Origin: Pyrrhosoma nymphula
Lineage: Eukaryota > Arthropoda > Insecta > Odonata > Coenagrionidae
Reading direction: 5' to 3'
DNA length: 64,000 nucleotides
Assembly: GCA_963573305.1 (NCBI GenBank)
Contig: OY754335.1
Span: 15,229,501 to 15,293,500 of the forward strand
A program made the translations under genes and the position numbers. The stretch's first letter is position 1. The number at the start of each line of letters is the position of its first letter. Below, piece by piece: positions 26,601 through 38,600 of the stretch. Below the pieces are notes generated by a model that made no database searches, had not been told where the DNA came from, and saw only the letters and a program-made list of their open reading frames with translations.

Positions 26601-29600
26601 GAAAATTAAAAATTGTCATTCATTGCAGTCACTAATTTTTCACCTTCCACTAAAGCAGTTACCACTGTACTCTACCCTTAAATAAACTCACAAGAAAAAA
26701 GCGAATGACAAGTTCCCACACTGAAAACACATACAGAATTAACACCTAGATGAAAACATTTGACCCACGCCACCAATGTATGAGCCCAATGAGATCACGA
26801 GTTTTACAACGGCAACTTTCATTGAACAGTGTTGGAAGTGTAGGCAGGTGAAAATGGAACAAATCGTATCACGACAGTGATATCTTGAAATATTACTCTT
26901 AAACACAGGCAATAATAATCTTCCAATTGTAAACCAACGATTATCGTTTAAAACTTGTTTAACTACGACCTTATAACAAAATTCCGTATTATATTCTTCT
27001 TCATCCAAAATCACTTCACCCAACGGTTTAATTTTCTTACTCATATGAATAACTTCTTTTCGGAGAGAAATAATCTTGGAGGGTATAATAACTTTCAAAA
27101 ACCTGATTACTAGACTAGGTTCCTAAATACAGAGTGAAATTAACAAATCAAGAGTCGTAAGATATCACTAACTGATGCACAAATATGTTACTAGCCTTCT
27201 CCTCAGATATCAATACACTACACAATACACTACGTGAAAATACACCGGTAAACTTAATTAAAATTATAGGACAGAATATACTACGCTAATAGCAAATAAG
27301 AAGTTAACTATTTTCAGAGAGGGGTACGGTTTCTTAAACCAATATTAATGTTATAACTATAGATAATAATGAAGAACAACAAGCAACTTACCTTGCTTCA
27401 GTGTCCAAACCATGAATATAGAAACATCCAAACATTAGGCGTCTTCCAGAAAACTTCAGTGATTGCATCCAACCTCGCATAAACGGCAAAAGTGATGATA
27501 GATTTTAAAACAGTTGCACCAGGAATATATTACCAAAATACTTAGGGAATACAATTCCCCCTTACGCATTTGTTTACAAACGCTTAACCAAGGTCACTAT
27601 AAAATATAAGGACCATGCGCTTAACCACCAACATATCGATCTTCATTTTTTTGACGTATCGAACGCAGCGCCAACGCGCCAATTGCTAGTTGAAACCCGC
27701 ATTTTTCAAAACCCCAAGTTCTGGGTCCAGGTTTTGAGTACCTTAAAATATTTCATTCGTCATTGAGATTTTGCCGGATTACGTGCTTTAAAGTGTCGGT
27801 CGATTCATATCTGATTACAATGCAATATGTTACAGTATTATGCGTGTACTATACTCTATTAAAGGTAAATGCGCATTGCTCACAGCGGAGAGGTAGCCTG
27901 GATACTTGGAGCCTTGGCTCCAAGTATCTTGTTATACACCAAGTATTTTGTGATATACCTTACAGTTGTTGTTGTAAATTTATTAATGCATTCAATAAGC
28001 TTTAGTAAGATGGATTAATTAATTTTAATAGTGACCATTAGTGGTCAAATTTTTAATAGGTTTATTGAATGTTGGCAACCTCTCTGATGTAACTTATAAT
28101 TAATATATATTTGATAACACTATTGACTGATGTCGACATGAAAGTGAAATTAAGCCACAAGGAGAATGGATTTGAGGATAATAGCATCAAATACCAAAGT
28201 GGTAGTTTTCGAATGGCAGAGTGGTAAGAATGATCGTATGATGAGCCGGGTGAATGATGAAGTACCTAATTGAACCAGTAGACGATTTTGTGTATCTTAG
28301 ATGAATGTTTGCAAAAGATGGAAGGATAGATGTAGATTTTAAGGTGTGCAAATGCCAGTAGAAATGTCTTAGGTAGCATATTGAGCATATCTATGGTTGA
28401 TTGTATGTCTTGGGAGGCAAAAATAGAGGTGTACAAAATTGATCTCCTCCTGGGGTTATTATATTGCAGCAAAACCTGGGTATGCCAGGATAAGGATAAT
28501 AGAAACCTTAATGCAGAGGGAATGGGGTACCTGAGATTATTTGGCGGTAAAAGTAGGATGGATGTAGGGTTACAAATGAGTGAACGATGAAAAATTGTGG
28601 GTTGGATGCTCCAGTAATAGACGCATGTGAAAGAAGTGACCTCCCAATGGTTAGGCCTAGCCGAAAGAACAGAAGAGATTCAAATAACGAAAATATATAT
28701 CAATGTATCATGGATCATCATATGGATATATGTGATAATAGAGTGAATGGTGTGAGAGGAAGAGGTAGGGCGCAAAAGTCAAGGGTGAATTTGGTAGACG
28801 AGACTCTAAAGAGGAGGAATATTAAGAATAGGACAGCGTATGTGAAGCAAGTTATGAGTGTAAGAAAAACAGAAGAAGTCTTAGGTTTTCTCGGAATTCA
28901 CTCCGGGCTAGGAAATTAGTTAGTGCCAATGAGGTTGGAAAAAATATTACTTTTATATCCTTTATTCGTCAGGTCCACTGACATCATTTTTACATCGGAG
29001 AACGATATCTATTAAATGTCACTTTAATATCAGTTCGACGATATCACTTTTACATCGGGGAAAGATATCATATTTATGTCAATTTTATATCGGCAAAATC
29101 ACCCGATGTTAAAACGACATTGGTGATATCAAAAAGATATTGGGCCGATATATAACTGACAAACGATGCTGCTTGGGTACCCTCGTGACATAATCCATTG
29201 AATTAAGTTTGAGATTTTAGATAATGATGTAAAGGAATGTTCTTAGATATCACCAGGTGCACCTCTCCTTGCCAAATCGAATTATGTTTAGAAAATGTTT
29301 GTATCCTAATTACCTTTCGGATGATTTTTTTCTAAAATAGGTACTTACATTAGTAAAATGCCAATTTGAGGATTACCAGAGCTGTGTGTGAGAATTTATA
29401 TGTAATATTTTTAGTTGTGTAGATTAAATCATGGTATTTCTCAAAATGAATATATTTATGGATTATTTTAGTGATTCCTTTGTCACTTTAAATCATTCCT
29501 TTGGGTAGGAGGTCCTCCTAAGTGAAAATGGCGGCTTGAGTGTAAACAATTTAACTTAAAGAAAATATATAATGAAATATTCCTAATTTGTTGAGGCAAA

Positions 29601-32600
29601 TATTGAATTTTTACTTATCTTTTAACAAAACAATGGTAACTTGTTTGCCGTTATCTAAAATACAAAATGATTCTGTTTTGCCTAATTGATAGCGTTAAAA
29701 CTATTTTTTTCGCGAAAACTTTGATTATTGTCATCATATTTAGTACTTACACCTTGTACCAGTGAGTCAATAGCATAATAAGTGCCAGTAGCGTATCGAC
29801 GCAGCAGCCGTGTCACTGTACACCCAGCTGCCGGCGGGCTGACCCGATTCTGGGGCTCCATGATCAAAAATTCGATTCTAAATTAATTCCGTTGCTAACG
29901 GTCGCGAATGATCTCTTCGGATTCACACTCTTAAGTCTTTTTGAGTCTCGTGATACAAATAACTGTTCTTATATGGGCCTGGGAATTAACTTTTTGCTGC
30001 ACATGAAAATCGTCCGAGAAATTTGTTAGATAACGTGCGCGTGATCTATCAATTGACATAGAATATGTTCATAAAAAGTCAATAAATTGTTTTATGCAAA
30101 TGAATTGATTTTTATCCCATGAATGGATTCCTAGACGTACCGCGACTGCTTGAATACGAACGTTTTTCAGGGAAAATCTTAGGTGGAGTTCTTTTGCGGA
30201 ATTTCTTCAACTCTGAGCTGTTGCTTTTTTTTATTCACGGGTGATAAGTATGGAGAATGACACGCATTGTCACGTGCAGCAATCAATTTTGAGTGACTAT
30301 GCGAAGTTTCAACTTTCACACTGAGAAAAGCTATTTTTTTTACTACCAGCCTTTTTCCCTTTCAGCCTATTGTAGACGTGGTCGAATGTCGGGCGGGACG
30401 AAATTAAACGTTGCGCTACCGGAAGCCAAAGCGAATCCCTTTCGGCCGAGCGTGGGGTGGCAGCGAATCAATTTCAGGTCGCCCCAAGCAGAGTACCACT
30501 CGTCCCACAACTCAGGTCGAGTGGGTGATGGTACTGAATAACGTCGGCTAACGATTATTGAAGAGTATTGAAATTTTTTTACTGCTATTGAACAGCATCC
30601 TGTGCTAATGGAATAAAGAACAAACAGCTATGCAAAACAAGCATGATATGCGACACTTAACTGGTGAAGTTGCTAACGATATTTTCTCCTGCAAACAAAT
30701 GCCAGTTTTAATGGCTCGCCATCATTGTTGGAAAGCTAGAATTTTCCGCCATGAACTACATTTTACTTAGGAATACAAGCCTCGTCCAGCTACTGCTGCG
30801 ATCTTATCCTATTGATGTGTGCTATTATAACTTGAACTCCGGCGTTATTCCGCGTAAATTTCGCTCCCGCGAACCTCATTTGCATCCCTCATTGATGTTT
30901 TCCGACTTTAAACGAAACCAAAAAACACAAAGGGGAAAATCAATTACTAGGCATTCAGTTTTTGTGTAATATCTACTATATTAGCTAGAGAAATTGGTTC
31001 AGGAAATAATATTGGGTGATGATGTTATGTGATGCTTTATCACGACCATTTAAAATACCACCCGCATTACATGCCGGAGATATGTCCGAATTAGCGAAGG
31101 TCTACCGTATAATGTTAATGCCAAAATGTATGAAATATACTTCTTTTCTTGGTCATTTAAGTCTGTTCCAAATTAGTTTTGCTATGCCAGGGGGACTCTT
31201 TACTTTTAAAAGGAGCTAAGTGATCTAAAATGGCCAATAATTGCCATCAAGTCAAGAAACTCCTGGCGAGGGAAATAAATAAAACCCGTGTGGGTGATGC
31301 TTGTCGCTGGATCAGGCTCAATTGGAGGTGCAATATGGAGTGGAGATCAATGTTGTACTGGAAAAGTTCAAGGATGTGCCTACTCACTGCACTGTCAAGG
31401 AATGAGAAACACTGTTATGAGAGAAGCCAATGCCCTTTTCTAGCACAATCATTCCCCAAGAAAAAAAGCTATTAAAATCCCACCTTTATCATCATTTGCA
31501 TTGTAATTGGCATTTCCCTCAGGAAAATGCATTTTGAAAAACTTATATTAAAATATTCTCACCCTAGATGTCATGCGAAGAACTGACAGGAAAATTTTCC
31601 TTTGTAATGTAGGAGTGGAATGACTTACCTGTCGAAGTCTTCAACCTTTTCCCAAAATATTGCAAGGAATTTAAGAAAAGACTTCATCTCACTAACTGTA
31701 ATCGGAAAAGATAATTCTTATTTTTTCCTTATTGTAGTTTCACCATTGTGAGTAATTGGGTTTCGAAAGAGTTTTTTTATGATTTACCTTAAGTGAAATT
31801 TCGACCATTACAACCTGGTAAAGTGCGCAATGTAAATAAATACATAATTAATGTCTACATAAATAAATGTCATGGACTTAAAGAAAACAGTGTTCTGGTG
31901 AAAATATTTGTAAATATTGAAATTAAATGTTGTAATGAATTATTTAAACTATGAATGCATGGCAATGCTGTTCATAAATAAGCCTGTGAGGCAATTAGCA
32001 TTGTAATATTTAGCAAAAAAACTAAATTAATTGTTGTATTAGTAGTCTAAAAAAGTTGCATACTATTTATTTTGAAAAATGCTGTTACTCTGCTAAAACA
32101 AAAATTCATGTAAATCTGGAAGTTCACTTTATTTTGTGATTTAAGTTTTTGACAAAAAGATAGAGCACTTTAAAGATATGTGAGACTACAGTTTAATGGA
32201 GTTATAGAAGAGCAATAGTTACTTTTTGCTCACATAATCAATTAATTCCACGTTTTTGGGTCCTGGATATTAAAAATTTTCATCTGTCACAGTTTAAGTG
32301 CATCAAAAACAGCCAATGTGTGCATTACTGTTCCAAAAATAAATAATAGTCACCTCGAGTGATATTGTGAAAGGTAGACTTCCTTAATTTGTGTGAATGA
32401 AGTTATTGATTTTTTCTTCATCTGACAGCTGGTCTACTTCTGTGTCACTGACATTGTCTTTATCTGTGTATTATCAGGTTCTTGGAATGGGAGAAAAATG
32501 GCTTGGCGGTAACATGAATTCTGTTGGAGGTGGATACAAAGTTAATCTTTTTCTGAAAGAGCTGAAAAAATACAAGGAACTTAAAGAAAAGATAATCATG

Positions 32601-35600
32601 TTTACAGACAGGTAGGGGGCAAATTTCTGACTTGAATATTTATTTTGTTTGGGGTCATGTTTTGTCTTGTTTACAATTTTTTTACTATTAAACTGTTTAG
32701 ATTGTTTAATAATATGCATCCCCTTCATATTTTCATACCTACTTCATTGGGATTATGTACTAGCAATATATTTGTACATGGGATTGGCGTTTCTATCCTG
32801 GGTCCTGTTTTAGAATCAGCGATATTATATAAATTTCCTGATGTTTTCTCTTTTTATGCTCCCAAAGAATGCAAGATCAATTTTGTGAATTACTTTTTTC
32901 ATATATCCATATGTATTTCATTTAATAATGGAAAAAATTCATTGGGAATGTGGAAAACTGAAAGGTGTGCACTATGTACTGCTGGACTTCATGATCCACT
33001 CCACTAAAACTTTCAAATGTTAAATTATGGATTTTAATAGAAAAATCAACCAGAAGCCAGGCCAGAGCTGGAAATAGTGGAAAGTGGGATAAGGGTTCAG
33101 CTCTCTGCACTAGATTATTTGCTGGAAGGATATTTGGTCAGTTGATATAGGCATGGCTCATATTTTCTTTTGATTGCACTTGGAATTATCCTGAAATTGT
33201 CAATTTTTCCTTTAAGTAGCATCGGTGTTAATAATATATTTTGAAAATATTCTTTGACTGTGGATACGTGGGAGACACCTTTCATTTTATATTTTCCTTA
33301 ATTACAAGTCCTTATTTTCTGAGATCATTATTTGCTTACAATCACCACTTGCCAGGCATGATGTAGTTAAGTTTATGCCTAGAAAATCATGTCAGTGAAC
33401 CATGGATCTACAGCAAAATGTTGCCAATAATATTTCATAGTAACATTGTATCTCACAGATCTCAGGACAGGATAAAGATATCCAGCATAGGGCATGTCAA
33501 TGACACCACCTTTTATGTCGATTCATAGAATAACAAAAATTATCGAATGAAAAATTGATTCTATATGATTAAAACCTAAAAACAATGAAATAAAATAAAT
33601 AAAATTTTTTTTTAAAACACGGTTTTATTAAAAAATGTACGTACTAAAAAGTAATAATTAATTTTTAAGCGATCACAACTGGTCTACAACAGGCAGTAAA
33701 TGATTATTTGTGACTAAAAATAAAACCATGGATGCGCAATCAACATTTGTGATGCAAGACTTTTCACCGGAAACACCCAAGTCCTTATCACAACTCGTGG
33801 TTTTAAGAATTTTCAACAAATTACTGTAAAGGTTGAGGTAATCTTTGCTTGTTGGATATTCCTGGTCATGAACAATTTGGTAATCTAAAGACTTATAACC
33901 ACATTACCTATATGGTAATGGTAAGTATTTTGTTTCACATTTGTTGTTTGCGTTGGTTGGTTTTATTTTTAGTCACAGATAATCATGTTCTGCCTGTTGT
34001 AGATCAGTTGTGACAGCTTAAAAATTAATTACTACTTTTTAGTACATTTTTTAATAAAACCATTTTTTTAAAGTTTTATATTTATTTTATTTTACAAAAT
34101 GATATAGATAATGTAAGGAGACGTCCATTGATTATGTCAACATTTTTTTGGCAATTTTAACCTCCCCCTCCCCTCTTGTCAACTTTCAGTGACCCCCCCA
34201 ATAAAATCATGTCAAACAATTTTTACCCCCCTACAGACTAATAATATTTTATGCGGCTGGCTTTGGATGCTATTTAATAGAAGTCCATGGATAGCTATAC
34301 TATTAGATGACAATGCCATAGTGCAGTCTTTGAATTTACTAACAGCTTCCCTTAAAAATCTTTCAAATGAATGATATTCATCTTCAGATTGATACCATAT
34401 GTGTCTACAGCCTACTATATAGTATGTACATTGAATAAAAACAAAATATGATGATGCAAGACTATGACTTACTTGGCAAGAACTCAACCGGTTTAAGATT
34501 AAAACATTAACCGTAAAAAGTAAAAATGTAACATTGTTGACATCAATTTATCTTGAGCTCCCCCCTCCCCCATGACAACAATTGTCAAACTTCTTCAAAC
34601 CCCCTCCCCCCCCTATTTTGTTGACATAATTAATGGACTAAGGATATAAATTGTTCATTAAACCTCAGGGAGGGGATAGAATCAACATTAAATGAAGCTA
34701 TCCTTGAGAATGCAAGGAATCCAACTAAAAACTGGCTATAATATCTTAGCTGCATACATGTTTTCATAATTTCTTGATTTTGTTTCCAATTTGATTTATA
34801 TACCATAGTTGTCATTTAAGAAATCCTGGAAATTAATTCTGAATTTTGAAAGTTGTGTGTCACTTATCTTTCCTTTTCATAAAATCCCTTCTGTGCTGAG
34901 TCATGTTTAAATTGAAAAGTCATATTTAGTTATTGTGTACCCAATGATGTGGATTATATTCAATAGTTAAAAATGGGTGATATTTTCAGTGAAATTAGTG
35001 TTGCTTAATGTTATTTTCTGGCTTAGTCTTCATTTTAAAGGTCTCACAGTCTATTCATGCATTTTAAATGTGATACGTCACAATTTCCATTAATTCATCT
35101 TGTTATATTTTGTTTTGTCATCACTCTGTCCTTGGTTTTGGTAAATTGTGGTGATAATTTATAAAAAGCAGAATAACATTTTCTCACTACTTCTGTTCCT
35201 AACTTACCCTTGTTTTATTCTGTTTCCTGTTGGAATGTTTGCAGCTGTGTACAATTTTGTTGTTCATTAATAGTGGATTTTTTAACCTGTCATTATAAGT
35301 TTATGTCATTTCCTGTGCTGCAAGCTTTTGAATTATTAGCACTATTTTATCACATTATAAGAACATAAAGTGTACCAAAAATTTCCAAAATGTTGTTTAA
35401 CAATTTTGTTTTACCAATCAATACTATTTTCTTTTTTCTCTTGTCATGGAATTCATCAAGGTACAGGTAAGTTAACCTCCTTCAGTAATTTTGTTATATT
35501 GCAATTCTTTTGATCTGGGCATGCAATCATCTAGGGGTTATTTCATATGTACAATTAAAGATGTATACCTTGGCCTTTTATATGACTCCTCATCAATTCT

Positions 35601-38600
35601 CCATGTTTCCCCTTAGTGAGTTGCCTAGGTCAACCTGTGTGACTGTTTTTGATGATTTTGTTATGAATCATATGTGTATGAATGACAATGTATAAGCTGT
35701 AAAATAATGAAGTTAACGTAACTTTTTCCTTCTAGCTATGACGTGGTTTTGACTGCTGGACCTGATAGAATGATTGAGCAGTTTGAAAATTTTGGTGCCC
35801 GTGTGTTATTTTCTGCCGAACGTAGCTGTTGGCCCGATGAATCTCTTGCTAGTCAGTATCCAGCCGCATCAAGGGGGAAGCGTTTTCTGAACTCTGGGGG
35901 TAAGTCTCTATGTAAAAATATTTGTGTATCTTAAGTCACTGAAATTTTCTCTTTACATTAATGATATGCTTGAGAGATGCAAAGTTAACTTGATGAAAAA
36001 TGTGATACTGTATTATTATGGTGGTAGAAAACAATTTGACGTCATAATGATGTGAAAGGGGCTAGAGCTAACTTGAATAACTTGGCTGAAATCAAAATGC
36101 CTGCTCATTTATTGCATGTTTTTTTCAGCTGCAGAAACAATGTGGTACTGACTGTGCATCTTTGTCATTGCAACACATTTTTATTGTTAATTAAAAATTG
36201 AAAATTAATGTTTATACATGTAATATGCTTCTTATAGTTATGAGCTAGTTGACCATCACATAAATTTGTCCTTTTGCCCTGAATGAGCGTAAATGTTACA
36301 GAAGTATGTAATTGTGTGGCATGAAGTTATTAAGCGTTGGGATTTCTTCATTACTAGTTAAAAGGGACGTAGGGCTGGTTCTACAATGTCAGGTTACAAC
36401 TGCATATGCAAAATCAGGGTTATATAAAAGATTCTTATGAACGTATAAACTTGACCCAAACTGTAACTAATGCCCTAATCAGACATTTTGCTACGGACTC
36501 TCCAAGAAATACCTGGGAATAATATTTGTGGTATTTCATGTAGACGCTTTCTTAAAAATGATTTTTTATATTTTACAATATAGGTTTTATTGGATATGCC
36601 AATGACCTCTATGCAGTTGTATCATCTTCACAACTCAAGGATGCAGATGATGATCAGCTATTTTACACCAAATTATATCTGAATACGGAGCTAAGAGAAA
36701 AGCATAAAATGCAGCTAGATCACAAATCTGAAATATTCCAAAATCTTAATGGTGCTATATGTAAGTATGTTTTAGAATTTCCAGCTGTTGCATCAATAAG
36801 TGTTGGCAGATGTTGTAATATGGCCATATAAAAAATACTTAATTGGATACACATGCATGCGTATTGTAATGACCCTTTTTGCATTGTCTGTCGGAAAATC
36901 ATTGCAAATTAAGTTCATGAGGTACAATTTACAACTTTCCGTTTCTTGCTAGTAGCCATAGAAAAGTGAGTAGACATTTATAAAAATATTCCCCTCAAAC
37001 TGTATGAAACAAAAGTGAAATAAATAAATGATTGAGAATGCTTTTTTAATGGACCCATCTTTTAGATTAGGTTTGATAAATTGGTGATAATTTTCATTGC
37101 TAAGGTAACATTGGTGCATTTTTGGGTGGAGGAAGTGGAAGCAAATACAGTAAAACCTCGATTTTACGTAGCTGGAGGGACCAAAAAAGAGGCAGTATGT
37201 AAAATCAAAGGTTGATAAAAATGCATGATGTTATAAAATGTTTTCAGATTGTCTTCATGTTTCATGATTGTCCAATGACTTCATCGTACATATTTAAAAT
37301 GAAGCCATGATTCATATAAATTTCAGTGAATATGTATAAATTTGTTTTGATGAATGAATTTCATTTGGTTTAATGTATTTTTGGCTCATAGAACGCTCCT
37401 TTTTGCCCAAAATAATTGTTTGAAAATCATCTTATTGTATCATCTGTCAGTATTATTTGCGAAGGCGACTCCACACACAGGCTATAGTCATCCATGACGC
37501 TCTCTACTGAAGACAAATCTTACCCCAGATGGCCTGTACTGCCCAGCCTATCCCTAAGTATTATTATTCATCACCGGTATTATTATTACGAACAGTACTA
37601 TGCTCGATATAAACCGTATTTGTTCGAATATAGCCCCACTCTGAATATAAGCCAAACTTTTCATTTCTATTTTTGGAAGTGGTTCTGAATGCCTATTCAT
37701 ATTTACCCTCGAACAACGAATTTCCTTCGTATTTATCTTATTTAAATAAAAAATAATGCTGTAGAAAGAGATTTCATTGAGCGTGTGAAGAATTTCGTGT
37801 GAGGAAAGGCTAAGAATGTGACCAGACAATTGAGGTATTAAAGGCACTGGCTGTCCAAGGGTATTAAAATATTGATATAAAACCTGTGCTAAGGATATAT
37901 GTAGCTAAATTGTCTCAAGACAGTCTAATGAAAGGCAATAGTTGATGCATAATATAATAATTGTTTGACTACATGTTTTACTTTTATATCTCAATTGAAA
38001 TTCTTCTTCTGCTTGATGTTTGCTATACATTTATTAAACTTTAATTTTAAGAAAACTGATAAAGGTTTCATGTTAATATATATGATATTCATAATTATCT
38101 CTTCCAGTGGAGGTTGAACTGAGGTTCAGAGGAAAAGAAGCATATCTTCAAAATACAGCATATGGAACAGTGCCATCAGTAATTCATGGAAATGGACCAA
38201 GCAAGTTAATTTTCAACACCCTTGGAAATTACTTAGCGAATGCTTGGAATCCTCAAGATGGTTGTGTAGCCTGTATGGAAGAAACTCTACCTCTTTTGTC
38301 TGAATCCAATGTGAGTTTACATTAAGAGTGAGTTTTGGTATTGAAGAATCCACTTCGAAATCCTGTAGTAATTTGTATAAATCAAGACTTTTCGTCAAGG
38401 TAAACCTTGGCCTTGAGTTCCTTGTAGTGATCATCTGCTGATATTAAATTTTTTTTCGAGTTGTTGATGATAGAAGAACACCTATTGGCTTGAGAATAAA
38501 TTTTATAGTTGTAACCATGTCCACCATATGGTTTTCTCCACCAAACTATTTCTTGGTATGATCGTGATATGTAGTTTGTGGGTTTTGAAATTGTCCTTCA

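Larger units (their letters stand above)
24891..29177 (-). mobile_element. 4.3-kb TIR element with subterminal GATATC-rich repeats, superfamily not recognised
   Basis: The left end is CCCAGCAGCAT and the reverse complement of the right end is CCCAAGCAGCAT. Both are flanked by TAC, a likely 3-bp target duplication. The first 570 bp and last 220 bp share families of short words (CGATGTCACTTTTACATC, GATATCTTTCC, CGATATAAAATTGAC) in both orientations. The interior holds a candidate spliced gene on the - strand and, near the right, a decayed LINE fragment. TIRs plus subterminal repeat arrays indicate a DNA transposon. I could not place it in a named superfamily. Confidence 0.75.

Noticed and set aside
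31230..31700. Possible protein remnant (WNDLPVEVFNLFPK near 31617) resembling a LINE RT C-terminus
   Set aside because: One short match only, with no consistent upstream frame. Too weak to annotate.
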